Shown: positions 25,003-36,772, numbered from the stretch's first letter. The stretch is 64,000 nucleotides of DNA from Tragulus kanchil (GCA_022376925.1 JAIOJX010000026.1:253453330-253517329), one strand, 5' to 3'. Translations and numbers: made by a program. Notes: generated by a model from the sequence alone, not told the origin.

Positions 25003-25397
25003 CCTAAGTCTTCCAAGATTGGACTGTTGACATCATGTGACAAGCCCCAGCCCCACATATTCTTGCTCCTCTTTTCCTCTGACCTAATTCCCTGGCCCAA
25101 AGACTTTTCTAGGTTGTCTCTTGGCAGAAACATCCATTTTTTCTGTAATGCAGACATGGATCTTTAGACTACAAGTCAAGTTCTGTTTAGTGAACGACAT
25201 AGATTAAGATAGGACTAAGATTCAAATATACTTTTTTGAAAGCAACTGGCTGATTTGTTCATAAGATTTCTATTTTTATTAACTGATACAACAAAATGTA
25301 TTTTCTGCTTCAGTTGAGGTATAGCTCCTTACTTGGGAACACAAAACCCAATAATACAAGTTTCCTACATTGGAAGCCTCATAGTCCAACTGGAGAG

Positions 25398-25400
<3 letters not shown>

Positions 25401-25446
<46 letters not shown>
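25401..25446. repeat. (TG)22 microsatellite; (TG)18 in the copy at 26501-26536
   Basis: A pure TG run ends in TAGTG. The two copies differ by four repeat units, the largest single difference inside duplication 8 outside the junction. Confidence 0.93.
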
Positions 25447-25447
<1 letters not shown>

Positions 25448-25529
25448 TGTTACAAGAACTAAGAGTAAACAGTAGCCTTCAGAGCATCATAGATGAAGGG
25501 AATAGCTACATGTGTGTATGTCTGTGTGT

Positions 25530-25870
25530 GTAAGCTGTGTGAAGAGTTTTGGAAGAATGTCAGGGAAAGCTCCATCCAAAAGGTGACGCTCAAACTGAAT
25601 CGTGATGGGAGAAAACTAGAAAATCACTAGGTAGATAAGGTCACTAGGCAGGAGACATGAAAGAGTAGGGCGGCCTTAGGAGAAAGGAAATATTTAGTTT
25701 GGTCAAAGCACAGAGTCTATTTGTGTGACAAAGGGAGAGATGGAAAGATGGCATAAAGGAAATGATAAGGGATAAACTGGGAAAGGAGGCAAGACTCTCT
25801 GGATGTTGATAGGTACTGGTCTAGGGAGTCTGAAATTTATCTCATAGGTGACACTGAGCTATGGCAAGAT
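25530..25870 (+). mobile_element. Ancient dispersed repeat-like segment, interrupted by a SINE
   Basis: AAAGCTCCATCCAAAAGGTG, a CTGGTCTAGGGAGTCTGAAA block and, after the SINE, ACTTTAAACAAAAGAGTTGTG and GGGAGGCTACTGCGGAAGTC (27250-27360) follow one old mammalian repeat that I cannot name. The SINE at 27003-27240 splits it. Confidence 0.4.
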
Positions 25871-25904
25871 TTGGTTTTTTCATATATATATATATGTATA
25901 TTTA

Positions 25905-26088
25905 ATTTTGACCATTTTTATTGGTTTTTTAAATTTATTTATTTTCATCCATCTTTATTCTTTGGCCTGTGTGGGCCTCCCATTGCAGAGCCCTGCCTCT
26001 GGGCACATGTGCTCCAGAGCCCTGGCTGGTAATTGGACACACTGGCCCAGCCACTCCACAGCACGTGGGATCTACCCAGGCCAGGGAT
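25905..26088 (-). mobile_element. CHR-type SINE, antisense, cut at duplication junction
   Basis: Same element as 27003-27240. This copy stops at CCAGGCCAGGGAT at the junction. Confidence 0.75.
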
Positions 26089-26497
26089 GTGCTCCAGAGC
26101 CCCCATGGGGGCCTTTTGGTCCTAAGTCTTCCAAGATTGGACTGTTGACATCAGAAAAATTCTTGCTCCTCTTTTCCTCTGACCTAATTCCCTGGCCCAA
26201 AGACTTTTCTAGGTTGTCTCTTGGCAGAAACATCCATTTTTTCTGTAATGCAGACATGGATCTTTAGACTACAAGTCAAGTTCTGTTTAGTGAACGACAT
26301 AGATTAAGATAGGACTAAGATTCAAATATACTTTTTTGAAAGCAACTGGCTGATTTGTTCATAAGATTTCTATTTTTATTAACTGATACAACAAAATGTA
26401 TTTTCTGCTTCAGTTGAGGTATAGCTCCTTACTTGGGAACACAAAACCCAATAATACAAGTTTCCTACATTGGAAGCCTCATAGTCCAACTGGAGAG

Positions 26498-26539
<42 letters not shown>

Positions 26540-27002
26540 TGTTACAAGAACTAAGAGTAAACAGTAGCCTTCAGAGCATCATAGATGAAGGGAATAGCTA
26601 CATGTGTGTATGTCTGTGTGTGTAAGCTGTGTGAAGAGTTTTGGAAGAATGTCAGGGAAAGCTCCATCCAAAAGGTGACGCTCAAACTGAATCGTGATGG
26701 GAGAAAACTAGAAAATCACTAGGTAGATAAGGTCACTAGGCAGGAGACATGAAAGAGTAGGGCGGCCTTAGGAGAAAGGAAATATTTAGTTTGGTCAAAG
26801 CACAGAGTCTATTTGTGTGACAAAGGGAGAGATGGAAAGATGGCATAAAGGAAATGATAAGGGATAAACTGGGAAAGGAGGCAAGACTCTCTGGATGTTG
26901 ATAGGTACTGGTCTAGGGAGTCTGAAATTTATCTCATAGGTGACACTGAGCTATGGCAAGATTTGGTTTTTTCATATATATATATATGTATATTTAATTT
27001 TG

Positions 27003-27240
27003 ACCATTTTTATTGGTTTTTTAAATTTATTTATTTTCATCCATCTTTATTCTTTGGCCTGTGTGGGCCTCCCATTGCAGAGCCCTGCCTCTGGGCACAT
27101 GTGCTCCAGAGCCCTGGCTGGTAATTGGACACACTGGCCCAGCCACTCCACAGCACGTGGGATCTACCCAGGCCAGGGATCTAACCAGTGCACCTTGCAC
27201 TACAAGGCAGACTTTACCCACTGGACCATCAGGGAAGCCC
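27003..27240 (-). mobile_element. CHR-type tRNA-Glu SINE, antisense (complete)
   Basis: The + strand carries the reversed A/T-rich tail (TTTATTTATTTTCATCC), the body CTGGCTGGTAATTGGACACA and the head CTGGACCATCAGGGAAGCCC. Confidence 0.82.
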
Positions 27241-27544
27241 TATGGAAGGACTTTAAACAAAAGAGTTGTGCATTCTGATATGTAATTTTGAAAGGTAATC
27301 ATGGTAGAATGTTGGTGATTGGAGGCAGAGAAATTGGCTGGGAGGCTACTGCGGAAGTCTAGGCAAACGTGGGTGGGTGAAATGTAAAGACAGGAAACAT
27401 GGAAGAGGAGAGGATCAACAACAGATCTTTGGGAATCTGAAAGGACCAGGCCTGCAAGTGATGGGAGACAGCAGAAATGAAAGAGACTAAATTAGGCGGA
27501 AGTTTCTCACTCAGGTAATTGGCTGGAATAATTTGGTATTATTT
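27241..27544. other. Continuation of ancient repeat, then unique sequence
   Basis: Bases 27243-27470 continue the old repeat interrupted by the preceding SINE. The rest shows nothing recognisable. Confidence 0.4.
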
Positions 27545-27744
27545 GGCTTCCCCCATGGCTCAGTGGTAAAGAATCCACTTGCAGTGAAGGAGACACAGGA
27601 GACTGGAGTTCAATCCCTGGGTCAGGAAGATCCCCTTGAGGGCATGGCAACCCAGTCCAGTCTTCTTGCCTGGTAAATTCCATGGACAGAAGAGCCTGGT
27701 GGGCTACAGGCCATGGGGTCACAAAGAGTCAGACAGGACTGAGT
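27545..27744 (+). mobile_element. Bov-tA SINE
   Basis: GGCTTCCCCCATGGCTCAGT, CAATCCCTGGGTCAGGAAGA, CCATGGACAGAAGAGCCTGG and AGAGTCAGACAGGACTGAG are present. Confidence 0.92.
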
Positions 27745-27747
27745 GGT

Positions 27748-29979
27748 CCGCTGAGCACAGCACAGTGGCTGAGCTGTGTGTGTAATGAGCTTTGGGCTGT
27801 GTAAGGAAAAGACCAGTGTTAATAGTAAAATTAGATAAATCTATCAACCTGCAATGAGGTAGGATGTTGTGAAGAAGAGAAGAGGTCAGAATGTGGTTCA
27901 GAATAGTTAAGTGTGAAACTCGATGGCAGTGGCCTGTAGGACAGTCCAGGGCCTTCTAGAAGGCCGACTAAAAATAGCTCTCTGGGTTGGACTGGCAGGC
28001 CATGTGCTCTGGCGAGGTGTGGCTGCCATTTCTGTGCGCAGGGTGCATCCCCAGATGACCTTGACCTATACTTAGCTCTCACAGTCAGCTGTGGCTGGCT
28101 TCCAGAGTACCAGCAATAGCTGCTGACAGGTTTGGAAGTACATTTTCTTCTCCGTCAAGAAAAAGTACTCATAAGCAATACATTTCCCAAGTGGCTGCTC
28201 TTTCTGGTTTGACTAAGGACTTCTATGGCAGAAAATATGCCCATGGTTTCTGTAAAGCCACTTTAAAAAAAATTAATCACTTTTCTGAGTCAAAATACCT
28301 TGAGCCTCTTGAGTAACTTAGGAGAATTCAGAGTAAGTTCTACCCTTGGAAAATGGGTCAAAGAAATGCCTGCTGGCATGTTTTAGTTCATTACTGAACA
28401 CCTCCCCTCTTCTCACCCTGTCTCCCTTGGCACAATAAAAGTAAATTAGAATATAATGATTCCAAGGGAAGAAATCTAAACAGTAGAAGTCAATGTCCCC
28501 TTTTGGGATCTGAATCTGGAATACAAGAATCTAACTTTGAGACTCTCAGCTGAAAAATTCTGGCAGTCACTTAAAGTTCGCGTCAAAACATCTGGTGGTA
28601 AGTTTGCTTTTGTGTATGGTGACAGGGCTTCGAGGCTGCAATGTTTTCTGTTTGTAAATTGAGCTTTAGTTTCTGTACTTCATCCAGGAAACACTAGAGG
28701 GCGCACGTCAGATAGAGGAAAAAGGCTGCCTTGGGAATGAATAGGAATGAAGGGGAGAGACGACTGGAGGGGAAGGTATTTTTACGTTTCACTGAGGCCC
28801 AGAATTTTACTTCGGTAGGCACTAATCTTTATACTATCACCAAGTAACTTGAGACTTGAAAGTGGGCCGCTGAGCACAGCACAGTGGCTGAGCTGTGTGT
28901 GTAATGAGCTTTGGGCTGTGTAAGGAAAAGACCAGTGTTAATAGTAAAATTAGATAAATCTATCAACCTGCAATGAGGTAGGATGTTGTGAAGAAGAGAA
29001 GAGGTCAGAATGTGGTTCAGAATAGTTAAGTGTGAAACTCGATGGCAGTGGCCTGTAGGACAGTCCAGGGCCTTCTAGAAGGCCGACTAAAAATAGCTCT
29101 CTGGGTTGGACTGGCAGGCCATGTGCTCTGGCGAGGTGTGGCTGCCATTTCTGTGCGCAGGGTGCATCCCCAGATGACCTTGACCTATACTTAGCTCTCA
29201 CAGTCAGCTGCGGCTGGCTTCCAGAGTACCAGCAATAGCTGCTGACAGGTTTGGAAGTACATTTTCTTCTCCGTCAAGAAAAAGTACTCATAAGCAATAC
29301 ATTTCCCAAGTGGCTGCTCTTTCTGGTTTGACTAAGGACTTCTATGGCAGAAAATATGCCCATGGTTTCTGTAAAGCCACTTTAAAAAAAATTAATCACT
29401 TTTCTGAGTCAAAATACCTTGAGCCTCTTGAGTAACTTAGGAGAATTCAGAGTAAGTTCTACCCTTGGAAAATGGGTCAAAGAAATGCCTGCTGGCATGT
29501 TTTAGTTCATTACTGAACACCTCCCCTCTTCTCACCCTGTCTCCCTTGGCACAATAAAAGTAAATTAGAATATAATGATTCCAAGGGAAGAAATCTAAAC
29601 AGTAGAAGTCAATGTCCCTTTTGGGATCTGAATCTGGAATACAAGAATCTAACTTTGAGACTCTCAGCTGAAAAATTCTGGCAGTCACTTAAAGTTCGCG
29701 TCAAAACATCTGGTGGTAAGTTTGCTTTTGTGTATGGTGACAGGGCTTCGAGGCTGCAATGTTTTCTGTTTGTAAATTGAGCTTTAGTTTCTGTACTTCA
29801 TCCAGGAAACACTAGAGGGCGCACGTCAGATAGAGGAAAAAGGCTGCCTTGGGAATGAATAGGAATGAAGGGGAGAGACGACTGGAGGGGAAGGTATTTT
29901 TACGTTTCACTGAGGCCCAGAATTTTACTTCAGTAGGCACTAATCTTTATACTATCACCAAGTAACTTGAGACTTGAAA
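27748..29979. repeat. Direct duplication 9, unit about 1.12 kb
   Basis: Copies are 27748-28861 and 28867-29979, with five bases between. Differences seen are T to C at about 28091/29210, a one-base C-run contraction (28495/29614) and CTTCGG versus CTTCAG near 28813/29931. The 83-codon ORFs at 27831 and 28950 (minus) are one ORF seen twice. Confidence 0.95.
28691..28705 (+). promoter_or_regulatory. CTCF-like motif (copies at 29809-29823 and 31000-31014)
   Basis: ACACTAGAGGGCGCA fits the CTCF core CCACYAGRGGGCGCN at all but the first position. It lies in non-repetitive sequence. Three copies exist only because duplications 9 and 10 overlap, so the real locus probably has one. Confidence 0.45.
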
Positions 29980-32060
29980 TTTAGACTCGAAAACTTTAAC
30001 TATGATCTGCTGAGCCTGTTCAGAATCTGAAAACTGTAAAGAACCACGGTCACTCTCTGACCAGAATCTATATTCTGTCCATTTTAGGCATCTTGAAAGT
30101 CAGTAAGATACGGCTCATCTGTGAGTCTTTAATTTTAGAGGACACACTATTTGAATGAATAACTTTTCACAGACATTGGATTCTTTTCTTTTTTTTCAGC
30201 ACCGATACTCATACTCCCAAGTGCTCAAAGTGAATGGTAATGATACAAAATGAATAGTAATGACACCAGGCATTTTCAGACACTTGTAGGAATAAAATGT
30301 GCTCATTGTAGATATCCTATATTGGAGGCTTTTCCCTCTTCATTTTATCCACAGTTTTCATGAATTAATTCGAAATTTAAACACCATTTTACAATCCTGA
30401 AACACTGAAGTTAACTGGTCCAATGTAATGCATGTGATTATAAGAACTGCTATTTTTCTTGCTTAAATTTCCAGTTCTGTAGTTGCCTTGTGCCTCTTTC
30501 AAATGCCAAAAGAGCTAATGAGAGTCAAATCTCCTATTTTTAAAACAATGTTAATGATTCACTACTCTAATCAGAAACAAATATCTTAAGCTTCTGAAGA
30601 AATGAGTTAACTGAATGCTAACACTTTTGAATGAATGATGGACGAAGAAATTCTATGAAATATTGTCCTTAAACCACAGAGGATTTCTGAAGCAAAACTG
30701 TTAAAAGCGTGTGTGATTTCTAATATAAGAAACACCACAATACTGCATGCTAAGAAGGACCTGTCCTACAAACCACAGGGTCAGACTCACCTGGACAGTA
30801 ATATCAAGAGAATAGAAATAACATTATGAACTTTCTCACACAGCATCTGCTCGAAACGATGAAGGACACATAAAATTCTGGCAGTAAAGTGTCAAAACAT
30901 CTGGTGGTAAGTTTGCTTTTGTGTATGGTGACAGGGCTTCGAGGCTGCAATGTTTTCTGTTTGTAAATTGAGCTTTAGTTTCTGTACTTCATCCAGGAAA
31001 CACTAGAGGGCGCACGTCAGATAGAGGAAAAAGGCTGCCTTGGGAATGAATAGGAATGAAGGGGAGAGACGACTGGAGGGGAAGGTATTTTTACGTTTCA
31101 CTGAGGCCCAGAATTTTACTTCGGTAGGCACTAATCTTTATACTATCACCAAGTAACTTGAGACTTGAAATTTAGACTCGAAAACTTTAACTATGATCTG
31201 CTGAGCCTGTTCAGAATCTGAAAACTGTAAAGAACCACGGTCACTCTCTGACCAGAATCTATATTCTGTCCATTTTAGGCATCTTGAAAGTCAGTAAGAT
31301 ACGGCTCATCTGTGAGTCTTTAATTTTAGAGGACACACTATTTGAATGAATAACTTTTCACAGACATTGGATTCTTTTCTTTTTTTTCAGCACCGATACT
31401 CATACTCCCAAGTGCTCAAAGTGAATGGTAATGATACAAAATGAATAGTAATGACACCAGGCATTTTCAGACACTTGTAGGAATAAAATGTGCTCATTGT
31501 AGATATCCTATATTGGAGGCTTTTCCCTCTTCATTTTATCCACAGTTTTCATGAATTAATTCGAAATTTAAACACCATTTTACAATCCTGAAACACTGAA
31601 GTTAACTGGTCCAATGTAATGCATGTGATTATAAGAACTGCTATTTTTCTTGCTTAAATTTCCAGTTCTGTAGTTGCCTTGTGCCTCTTTCAAATGCCAA
31701 AAGAGCTAATGAGAGTCAAATCTCCTATTTTTAAAACAATGTTAATGATTCACTACTCTAATCAGAAACAAATATCTTAAGCTTCTGAAGAAATGAGTTA
31801 ACTGAATGCTAACACTTTTGAATGAATGATGGACGAAGAAATTCTATGAAATATTGTCCTTAAACCACAGAGGATTTCTGAAGCAAAACTGTTAAAAGCG
31901 TGTGTGATTTCTAATATAAGAAACACCACAATACTGCATGCTAAGAAGGACCTGTCCTACAAACCACAGGGTCAGACTCACCTGGACAGTAATATCAAGA
32001 GAATAGAAATAACATTATGAACTTTCTCACACAGCATCTGCTCGAAACGATGAAGGACAC
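29700..32060. repeat. Direct duplication 10, unit about 1.17 kb
   Basis: Copies are 29700-30869 and 30891-32060, offset 1191. The 21-base spacer (30870-30890) reads like 29672-29699 with internal deletions (AAAATTCTGGCAGT...AAAGT). It therefore looks like a noisy continuation of copy 2 at its start. The unit overlaps duplication 9, so 29700-29979 occurs three times. Confidence 0.95.
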
Positions 32061-32689
32061 TGACAAGGACAATTTAGCTCCGAAATTTGGGATTCCTTTT
32101 GTTAGTCATGCATTGTCCTACTTACCTCTGAGGGCAGACCTTTAATTTCAGAAAGTGCTGAGATGCATTACTGTACCCGTTATCAAAAGTCTTTGGCAGA
32201 AATAGCATTTATCCTTGTGGTGGCAACGAACAGATTTATAACATTCTGGTGTCACCGTTGCTGAAAAAGCACATTGATTTGAATGTTTCTTCCACAAACA
32301 TAGTGAAATAGTTCATGAAGGCACATGGGTGTAGAACACTATGGAGAGATATTGCTGGCAAATGACAGAATGTCTGGTTGATTTACAGGAAACCCCAAGT
32401 GTGCGTATGAATAGGTTAGGTTTAGATTGACGAGCAAATGTGTAACCAGACTTCTGGCTGACAAATGGCAGAGCTATGCCAGCACATTAGCCTCTCTGGA
32501 GAGAGACCAAAAGTAAGGCGAGAGGATCAAGTTCATTCCATAAAGGATATTCAAACTCCATGGATGACAGAGTGGCTGGGATATTAAGCACATATAGATT
32601 TTAATGCCCCCAAATAGAACTGGGCAAATTTAGAGTTGAACTGGCACCCAAGCTGATGACCAAACTCCTACTGAATTTTCCTCTATTGA
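32061..32689. other. Unique non-coding sequence, nothing recognised
   Basis: No ORF above 60 codons and no repeat signature. Confidence 0.45.
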
Positions 32690-32905
32690 CTCACAGACAC
32701 AGAGAAGAGACTTGTCATTGCCAAGGGGGTAGGGGGGGATGGAGGATGGGAGATTGGAAGTTTGGGGTTAGCAGATGCAAGCTATAATATATAGAATGGA
32801 TAAACAACAAAGTTTTACTGCATAGCACAGGGAATTATATCCAATATCCTGTAATAAACCATAATGGAATATGAAAAAGTATATATATATATATATATAT
32901 ATAAA
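32690..32905 (+). mobile_element. L1 LINE 3-prime UTR end with TA tail
   Basis: CAGAGAAGAGACTTGTCATT, GGGGTTAGCAGATGCAAGCT, ATGGATAAACAACAAAGTTT and CCTGTAATAAACCATAATGG are the ruminant L1 3-prime-end phrases. They are followed by a (TA)n run at about 32880-32903. Confidence 0.75.
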
Positions 32906-32920
32906 ATATTCAGCAGCCAT

Positions 32921-33150
32921 GGGTTTCTCAGGTAGCACTTGTGATATTAAAAAAAAAAAAAAAACCCACCTGCCAATGTAGTAGACACAAAAGACATGGG
33001 TTCGATCCCTGGGTCAGGAAGATCCCCTAGAGGAGGGTATGGCAACCCACTCCAGTATTCTTGCCTGGAAAATCCCAAGGACAGAGGGGACTGGTGGTGG
33101 TCTACATTCCACAGGGTCCCAAAGAGTTGGACATGACTGAAGTGACTTAG
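32921..33150 (+). mobile_element. Bov-tA SINE with an A16 tract in its head
   Basis: The body is standard (GATCCCTGGGTCAGGAAGAT, TCCAGTATTCTTGCCTGGAA, GTTGGACATGACTGAAGTGA). The usual AGTGGTAAAGAA segment of the tRNA-derived head is replaced by TGTGATATT and 16 A residues (32949-32964). Confidence 0.85.
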
Positions 33151-33171
33151 TACATATGCACACATATTCAA

Positions 33172-33230
33172 CTATATGTGTGTGTGTGTGTGTGTATTTA
33201 TTTATCTCTCTCTCTCTATATATATAGTGG
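33172..33230. repeat. Compound TG/TC/TA microsatellite
   Basis: TG repeats are followed by ATTTATTTATC, TC repeats and TA repeats, directly downstream of the SINE tail. Confidence 0.85.
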
Positions 33231-33259
33231 CTGAATCACTTTACTGTATACTAGAAGAT

Positions 33260-33475
33260 AACAGTGTAAGTCCCACACTTGAAGTGTATTATCTCATTTA
33301 ATTCTTCCCACCCCACTGGGAATGAGTGTGTGATCTGGCTTTCTAGATGAGCCTGACATTCAGAGAGATGACTTGCCCATCCAGTCACACACTAGTCAGC
33401 GGCAGAGTGAAGATTTAAACTCTGGTCTGACTCCAAACCTTTTACCATTGTGCTATACCACTTCCTGAACGTCTG
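33260..33475 (+). mobile_element. MIR-like remnant
   Basis: GTGTATTATCTCATTTAATTC, then AGAGAGATGACTTGCCCATC, CACACACTAGTCAGCGGCAG and TTTACCATTGTGCTATACC follow the MIR consensus order. Part is repeated at about 34511-34611. Confidence 0.6.
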
Positions 33476-33527
33476 AAGAACAGTTCTGGTGGTGGTCTGG
33501 CAGATCACAAGTCCTGTCGTATTTGTA

Positions 33528-33652
33528 TATGAGCTGGATGCAATGGACATAAACTCGGGCACATTCTGGGAGATGGTGAGGGACGGCAAGCCTGCCCAGC
33601 TGCAGTCTGTGGAATCGCAAAGAGTCTGACATGACTGAGTGACTGAACAACA
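33528..33652 (+). mobile_element. BovB/Bov-tA 3-prime-end fragment (copy at about 34664-34788)
   Basis: GGACATAAACTCGGGCACAT, TCTGGGAGATGGTGAGGGAC and AGAGTCTGACATGACTGAGT are the sense-strand BovB 3-prime-end phrases. Confidence 0.72.
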
Positions 33653-33654
33653 GA

Positions 33655-33775
33655 GTTGCAGAGAGCCAGGAGACTTGGGGCTGAAACCTGACTCCACCAT
33701 TCACTGACTGTGTGATCTCAGAAAAATTTCTAATCTCCCTGAACTGGCTTTTCATCTGTGCATGTCTTGTGTGCG
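33655..33775 (+). mobile_element. MIR remnant (copy at about 34791-34911)
   Basis: GGCTGAAACCTGACTCCACC, CACTGACTGTGTGATCTCAG and CTGGCTTTTCATCTGTGCAT follow MIR. Confidence 0.65.
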
Positions 33776-35602
33776 GCAGAATATCAGTACTGTTCATTTC
33801 TAACCCTCTGTGATTCTGTGAGCCTTGAAGGGGTTTTTCCTTCCCTGAATTGAGGTGCATGTTTGTTCTTTTGTTTTTTAGGTGAACTCAGGTGTGAGGA
33901 AGTATTTCTATTTGAAATTCAAGGACTGAGTTTATTTCTGCCCTAGGGATATTATTCCTTCTCTGCAAAAGTCCTTTCTTCTGTGGGTTGCCCCAACACA
34001 GGGCCAGCATCCATCTCCCAGGTGGACAACTCCATTGTGTGTTGAATGTGGAGTTCTGTTCCCAAGTGAGCCAATAGAGAGGCCTGTAGGACATGCTAGA
34101 AATATAAAATGGTTCTTGCATTTTTTATAATGTTATTTCAGAAGAAAACCACTAAATGTGGCTCTCATCCGAAGGCAATAATTATTACTTCCTGTGGGTC
34201 AGTGAACCAAATATTCATGGAGTTGCCTCTTTTGGAATTTTTTTTTTCTATTTCTGTAAATTACTGAGGTTTTATTTATTGTTTTCCCTCCGTATGCATA
34301 ACTCACTATGATAATCCTGGTGAACTTTTTCTGAAAACTGCTGTCTACACTTAAAATCCCGCCCCCCACACTCCTTGTGAGGCTAGCACCCATTCTCCTG
34401 TTGACTGAAACATATACACTAGCTCCCCTGCCAGGAGTAGTCACCACCGCTGCTCACTGCTTGGCCTTTGTTGACAGTGGGAGCATAGTGCACTCAGATG
34501 AGCCTGACATTAAAATGAAGTCACACACTAGTCAGTGGCAGAGTGAAGATTTAAACTCTGGTCTGACTCCAAACCTTTTACCATTGTGCTATACCACTTC
34601 CTGAACGTCTGAAGAACAGTTCTGGTGGTGGTCTGGCAGATCACAAGTCCTGTCGTATTTGTATATGAGCTGGATGCAATGGACATAAACTCGGGCACAT
34701 TCTGGGAGATGGTGAGGGACGGCAAGCCTGCCCAGCTGCAGTCTGTGGAATCGCAAAGAGTCTGACATGACTGAGTGACTGAACAACAGAGTTGCAGAGA
34801 GCCAGGAGACTTGGGGCTGAAACCTGACTCCACCATTCACTGACTGTGTGATCTCAGAAAAATTTCTAATCTCCCTGAACTGGCTTTTCATCTGTGCATG
34901 TCTTGTGTGCGGCAGAATATCAGTACTGTTCATTTCTAACCCTCTGTGATTCTGTGAGCCTTGAAGGGGTTTTTCCTTCCCTGAATTGAGGTGCATGTTT
35001 GTTCTTTTGTTTTTTAGGTGAACTCAGGTGTGAGGAAGTATTTCTATTTGAAATTCAAGGACTGAGTTTATTTCTGCCCTAGGGATATTATTCCTTCTCT
35101 GCAAAAGTCCTTTCTTCTGTGGGTTGCCCCAACACAGGGCCAGCATCCATCTCCCAGGTGGACAACTCCATTGTGTGTTGAATGTGGAGTTCTGTTCCCA
35201 AGTGAGCCAATAGAGAGGCCTGTAGGACATGCTAGAAATATAAAATGGTTCTTGCATTTTTTATAATGTTATTTCAGAAGAAAACCACTAAATGTGGCTC
35301 TCATCCGAAGGCAATAATTATTACTTCCTGTGGGTCAGTGAACCAAATATTCATGGAGTTGCCTCTTTTGGAATTTTTTTTTTCTATTTCTGTAAATTAC
35401 TGAGGTTTTATTTATTGTTTTCCCTCCGTATGCATAACTCACTATGATAATCCTGGTGAACTTTTTCTGAAAACTGCTGTCTACACTTAAAATCCCGCCC
35501 CCCACACTCCTTGTGAGGCTAGCACCCATTCTCCTGTTGACTGAAACATATACACTAGCTCCCCTGCCAGGAGTAGTCACCACCCGCTGCTCACTGCTTG
35601 GC

Positions 35603-35869
35603 ATTCTTTAGGATCAAGTGACATGAGGCTGGCTGTATGTGGAGAGAGCAATGTCAGAAAATTCCTTTGATGTTGTGCCTTGTGACACTCAATGACTAAA
35701 TCCACGCTTTTACTATTCGACCAAATGTGCTAGTTCCTGAATATCTATGATCTTACAGATAGCTGGGTGAAAAAAAAAAAAAAAAAAGAATAAACCACTA
35801 GAAAAAAAAATATTTCAAAACTATTTTGGAGGGGTAATGAACGTAAAGCTTTGGTTAATTGGAGAGTTA
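35603..35869. other. Unique spacer with an A18 run
   Basis: An uninterrupted A-run lies at 35770-35787, followed by a second A-rich patch. No element body that would explain it as a tail is evident. Confidence 0.5.
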
Positions 35870-36189
35870 GTTGAACTGAGTGTTCTAGCTATTTAGGAAC
35901 TAAGGCATCACACTTAAAAAATATTCACTTACTATATATACAGTGCCATCTATTATAAGATGCTAGGAATGCAAAAAGGGGCAAAAGTTCATAGAGTGGC
36001 TTTCTCCAAAGCATCTTCTGGTTTTCTTTCACCCATTATTATTGGAAATCGTGTCCAATTTCCTTCCAGTCCTTTTTAATGTTTATATTTTCTTGGTACA
36101 AATGATTCTGCATATGATCTGACAGAATCCATTTTTATTCATTTAACACTCTAAGAATTTAAGCATAATCTAAGCATCTAAATTTCACT

Positions 36190-36480
36190 ATTTACTTACA
36201 ATTTTGGTTGTTTCCACTTGCTTTCCATGACCAAAAATGCTATGAAGAAAAGCCTTACACATGAAAATTTCTGCTTATTTTTTTTTTTATATATTTCCAA
36301 ATCCATATGTGGAATTATTGGATCAAAGAAGACAATGTTACCTACTCAGTGTTATCAGTACGCATTGCAACTACTTTCCAAAGGCGTTATACTGACCTAT
36401 GCTTGCACTCTCATTGTTTGATTTAAGTCTCTCCTTACTATCTCATTATTGGACTTTTGTTTGTTTACGTTTGCCTTTAT
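36190..36480 (-). mobile_element. Old L1-like LINE fragment, antisense (copy at 37341-37631)
   Basis: GGTTGTTTCCACTTGC, GGAATTATTGGATCAAAGAA and CTATGCTTGCACTCTC resemble the antisense of an old L1 3-prime region. The family is not certain. Confidence 0.4.
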
Positions 36481-36517
36481 AACTGGCAAAATGTTTTTTG
36501 ATAAAAAATAAATTTAA

Positions 36518-36772
36518 GGGCTTCTCTGGTGGTCCAGTGGGTAAGGACACCGCCTTGCAGTTCAAGGGACAATGGTTCGTTCCCTCGCCCAGGAAGATTC
36601 CATGTGCCGCAGAGCAGCTGGGCCAGTGTGTCCAATTATGAGCCAGTGCTCTGGAGCGCATGCGCCCAGAGCCGGTGCTCAGCAACAAGAGGCCACTGCG
36701 ATGGGAGGCCCACACAGGCAGAAGAATAAAGATGGATGAAAATGGATAAATAAAAAAACAATAAAAGAGGCC
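36518..36772 (+). mobile_element. CHR-type tRNA-Glu SINE (first copy)
   Basis: GGGCTTCTCTGGTGGTCCAG, a GATTCCATGTGCCGCAGAGC centre, and an AATAAAGATGGATGAAAATG tail with A-rich end. Confidence 0.85.

Larger units (their letters stand above)
25003..27180. repeat. Direct duplication 8, unit about 1.06-1.09 kb
   Basis: Copies are 25003-26088 and 26121-27180, with a 32-base spacer (26089-26120). The start of copy 2 lacks about 23 bases found in copy 1 (around 25035-25060). The spacer contains GTGCTCCAGAGCCC, a phrase that also occurs about 70 bases upstream in the SINE. It therefore looks like a garbled re-reading of local sequence. Confidence 0.92.
33345..35602. repeat. Direct duplication 11, unit about 1.12 kb
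   Basis: Copies are 33345-34465 and 34496-35602, with a 30-base spacer. The start of copy 2 lacks about 15 bases (33361-33382 versus 34512-34518). There is one C-run expansion near 35583. The doubled ORFs of 77-135 codons on the minus strand are duplicates of each other and cross MIR and SINE remnants, so they are not genes. Confidence 0.94.

Noticed and set aside
33453..34996. Paired 135-codon minus-strand ORFs
   Set aside because: They run through MIR and BovB-end remnants and are the same sequence duplicated.
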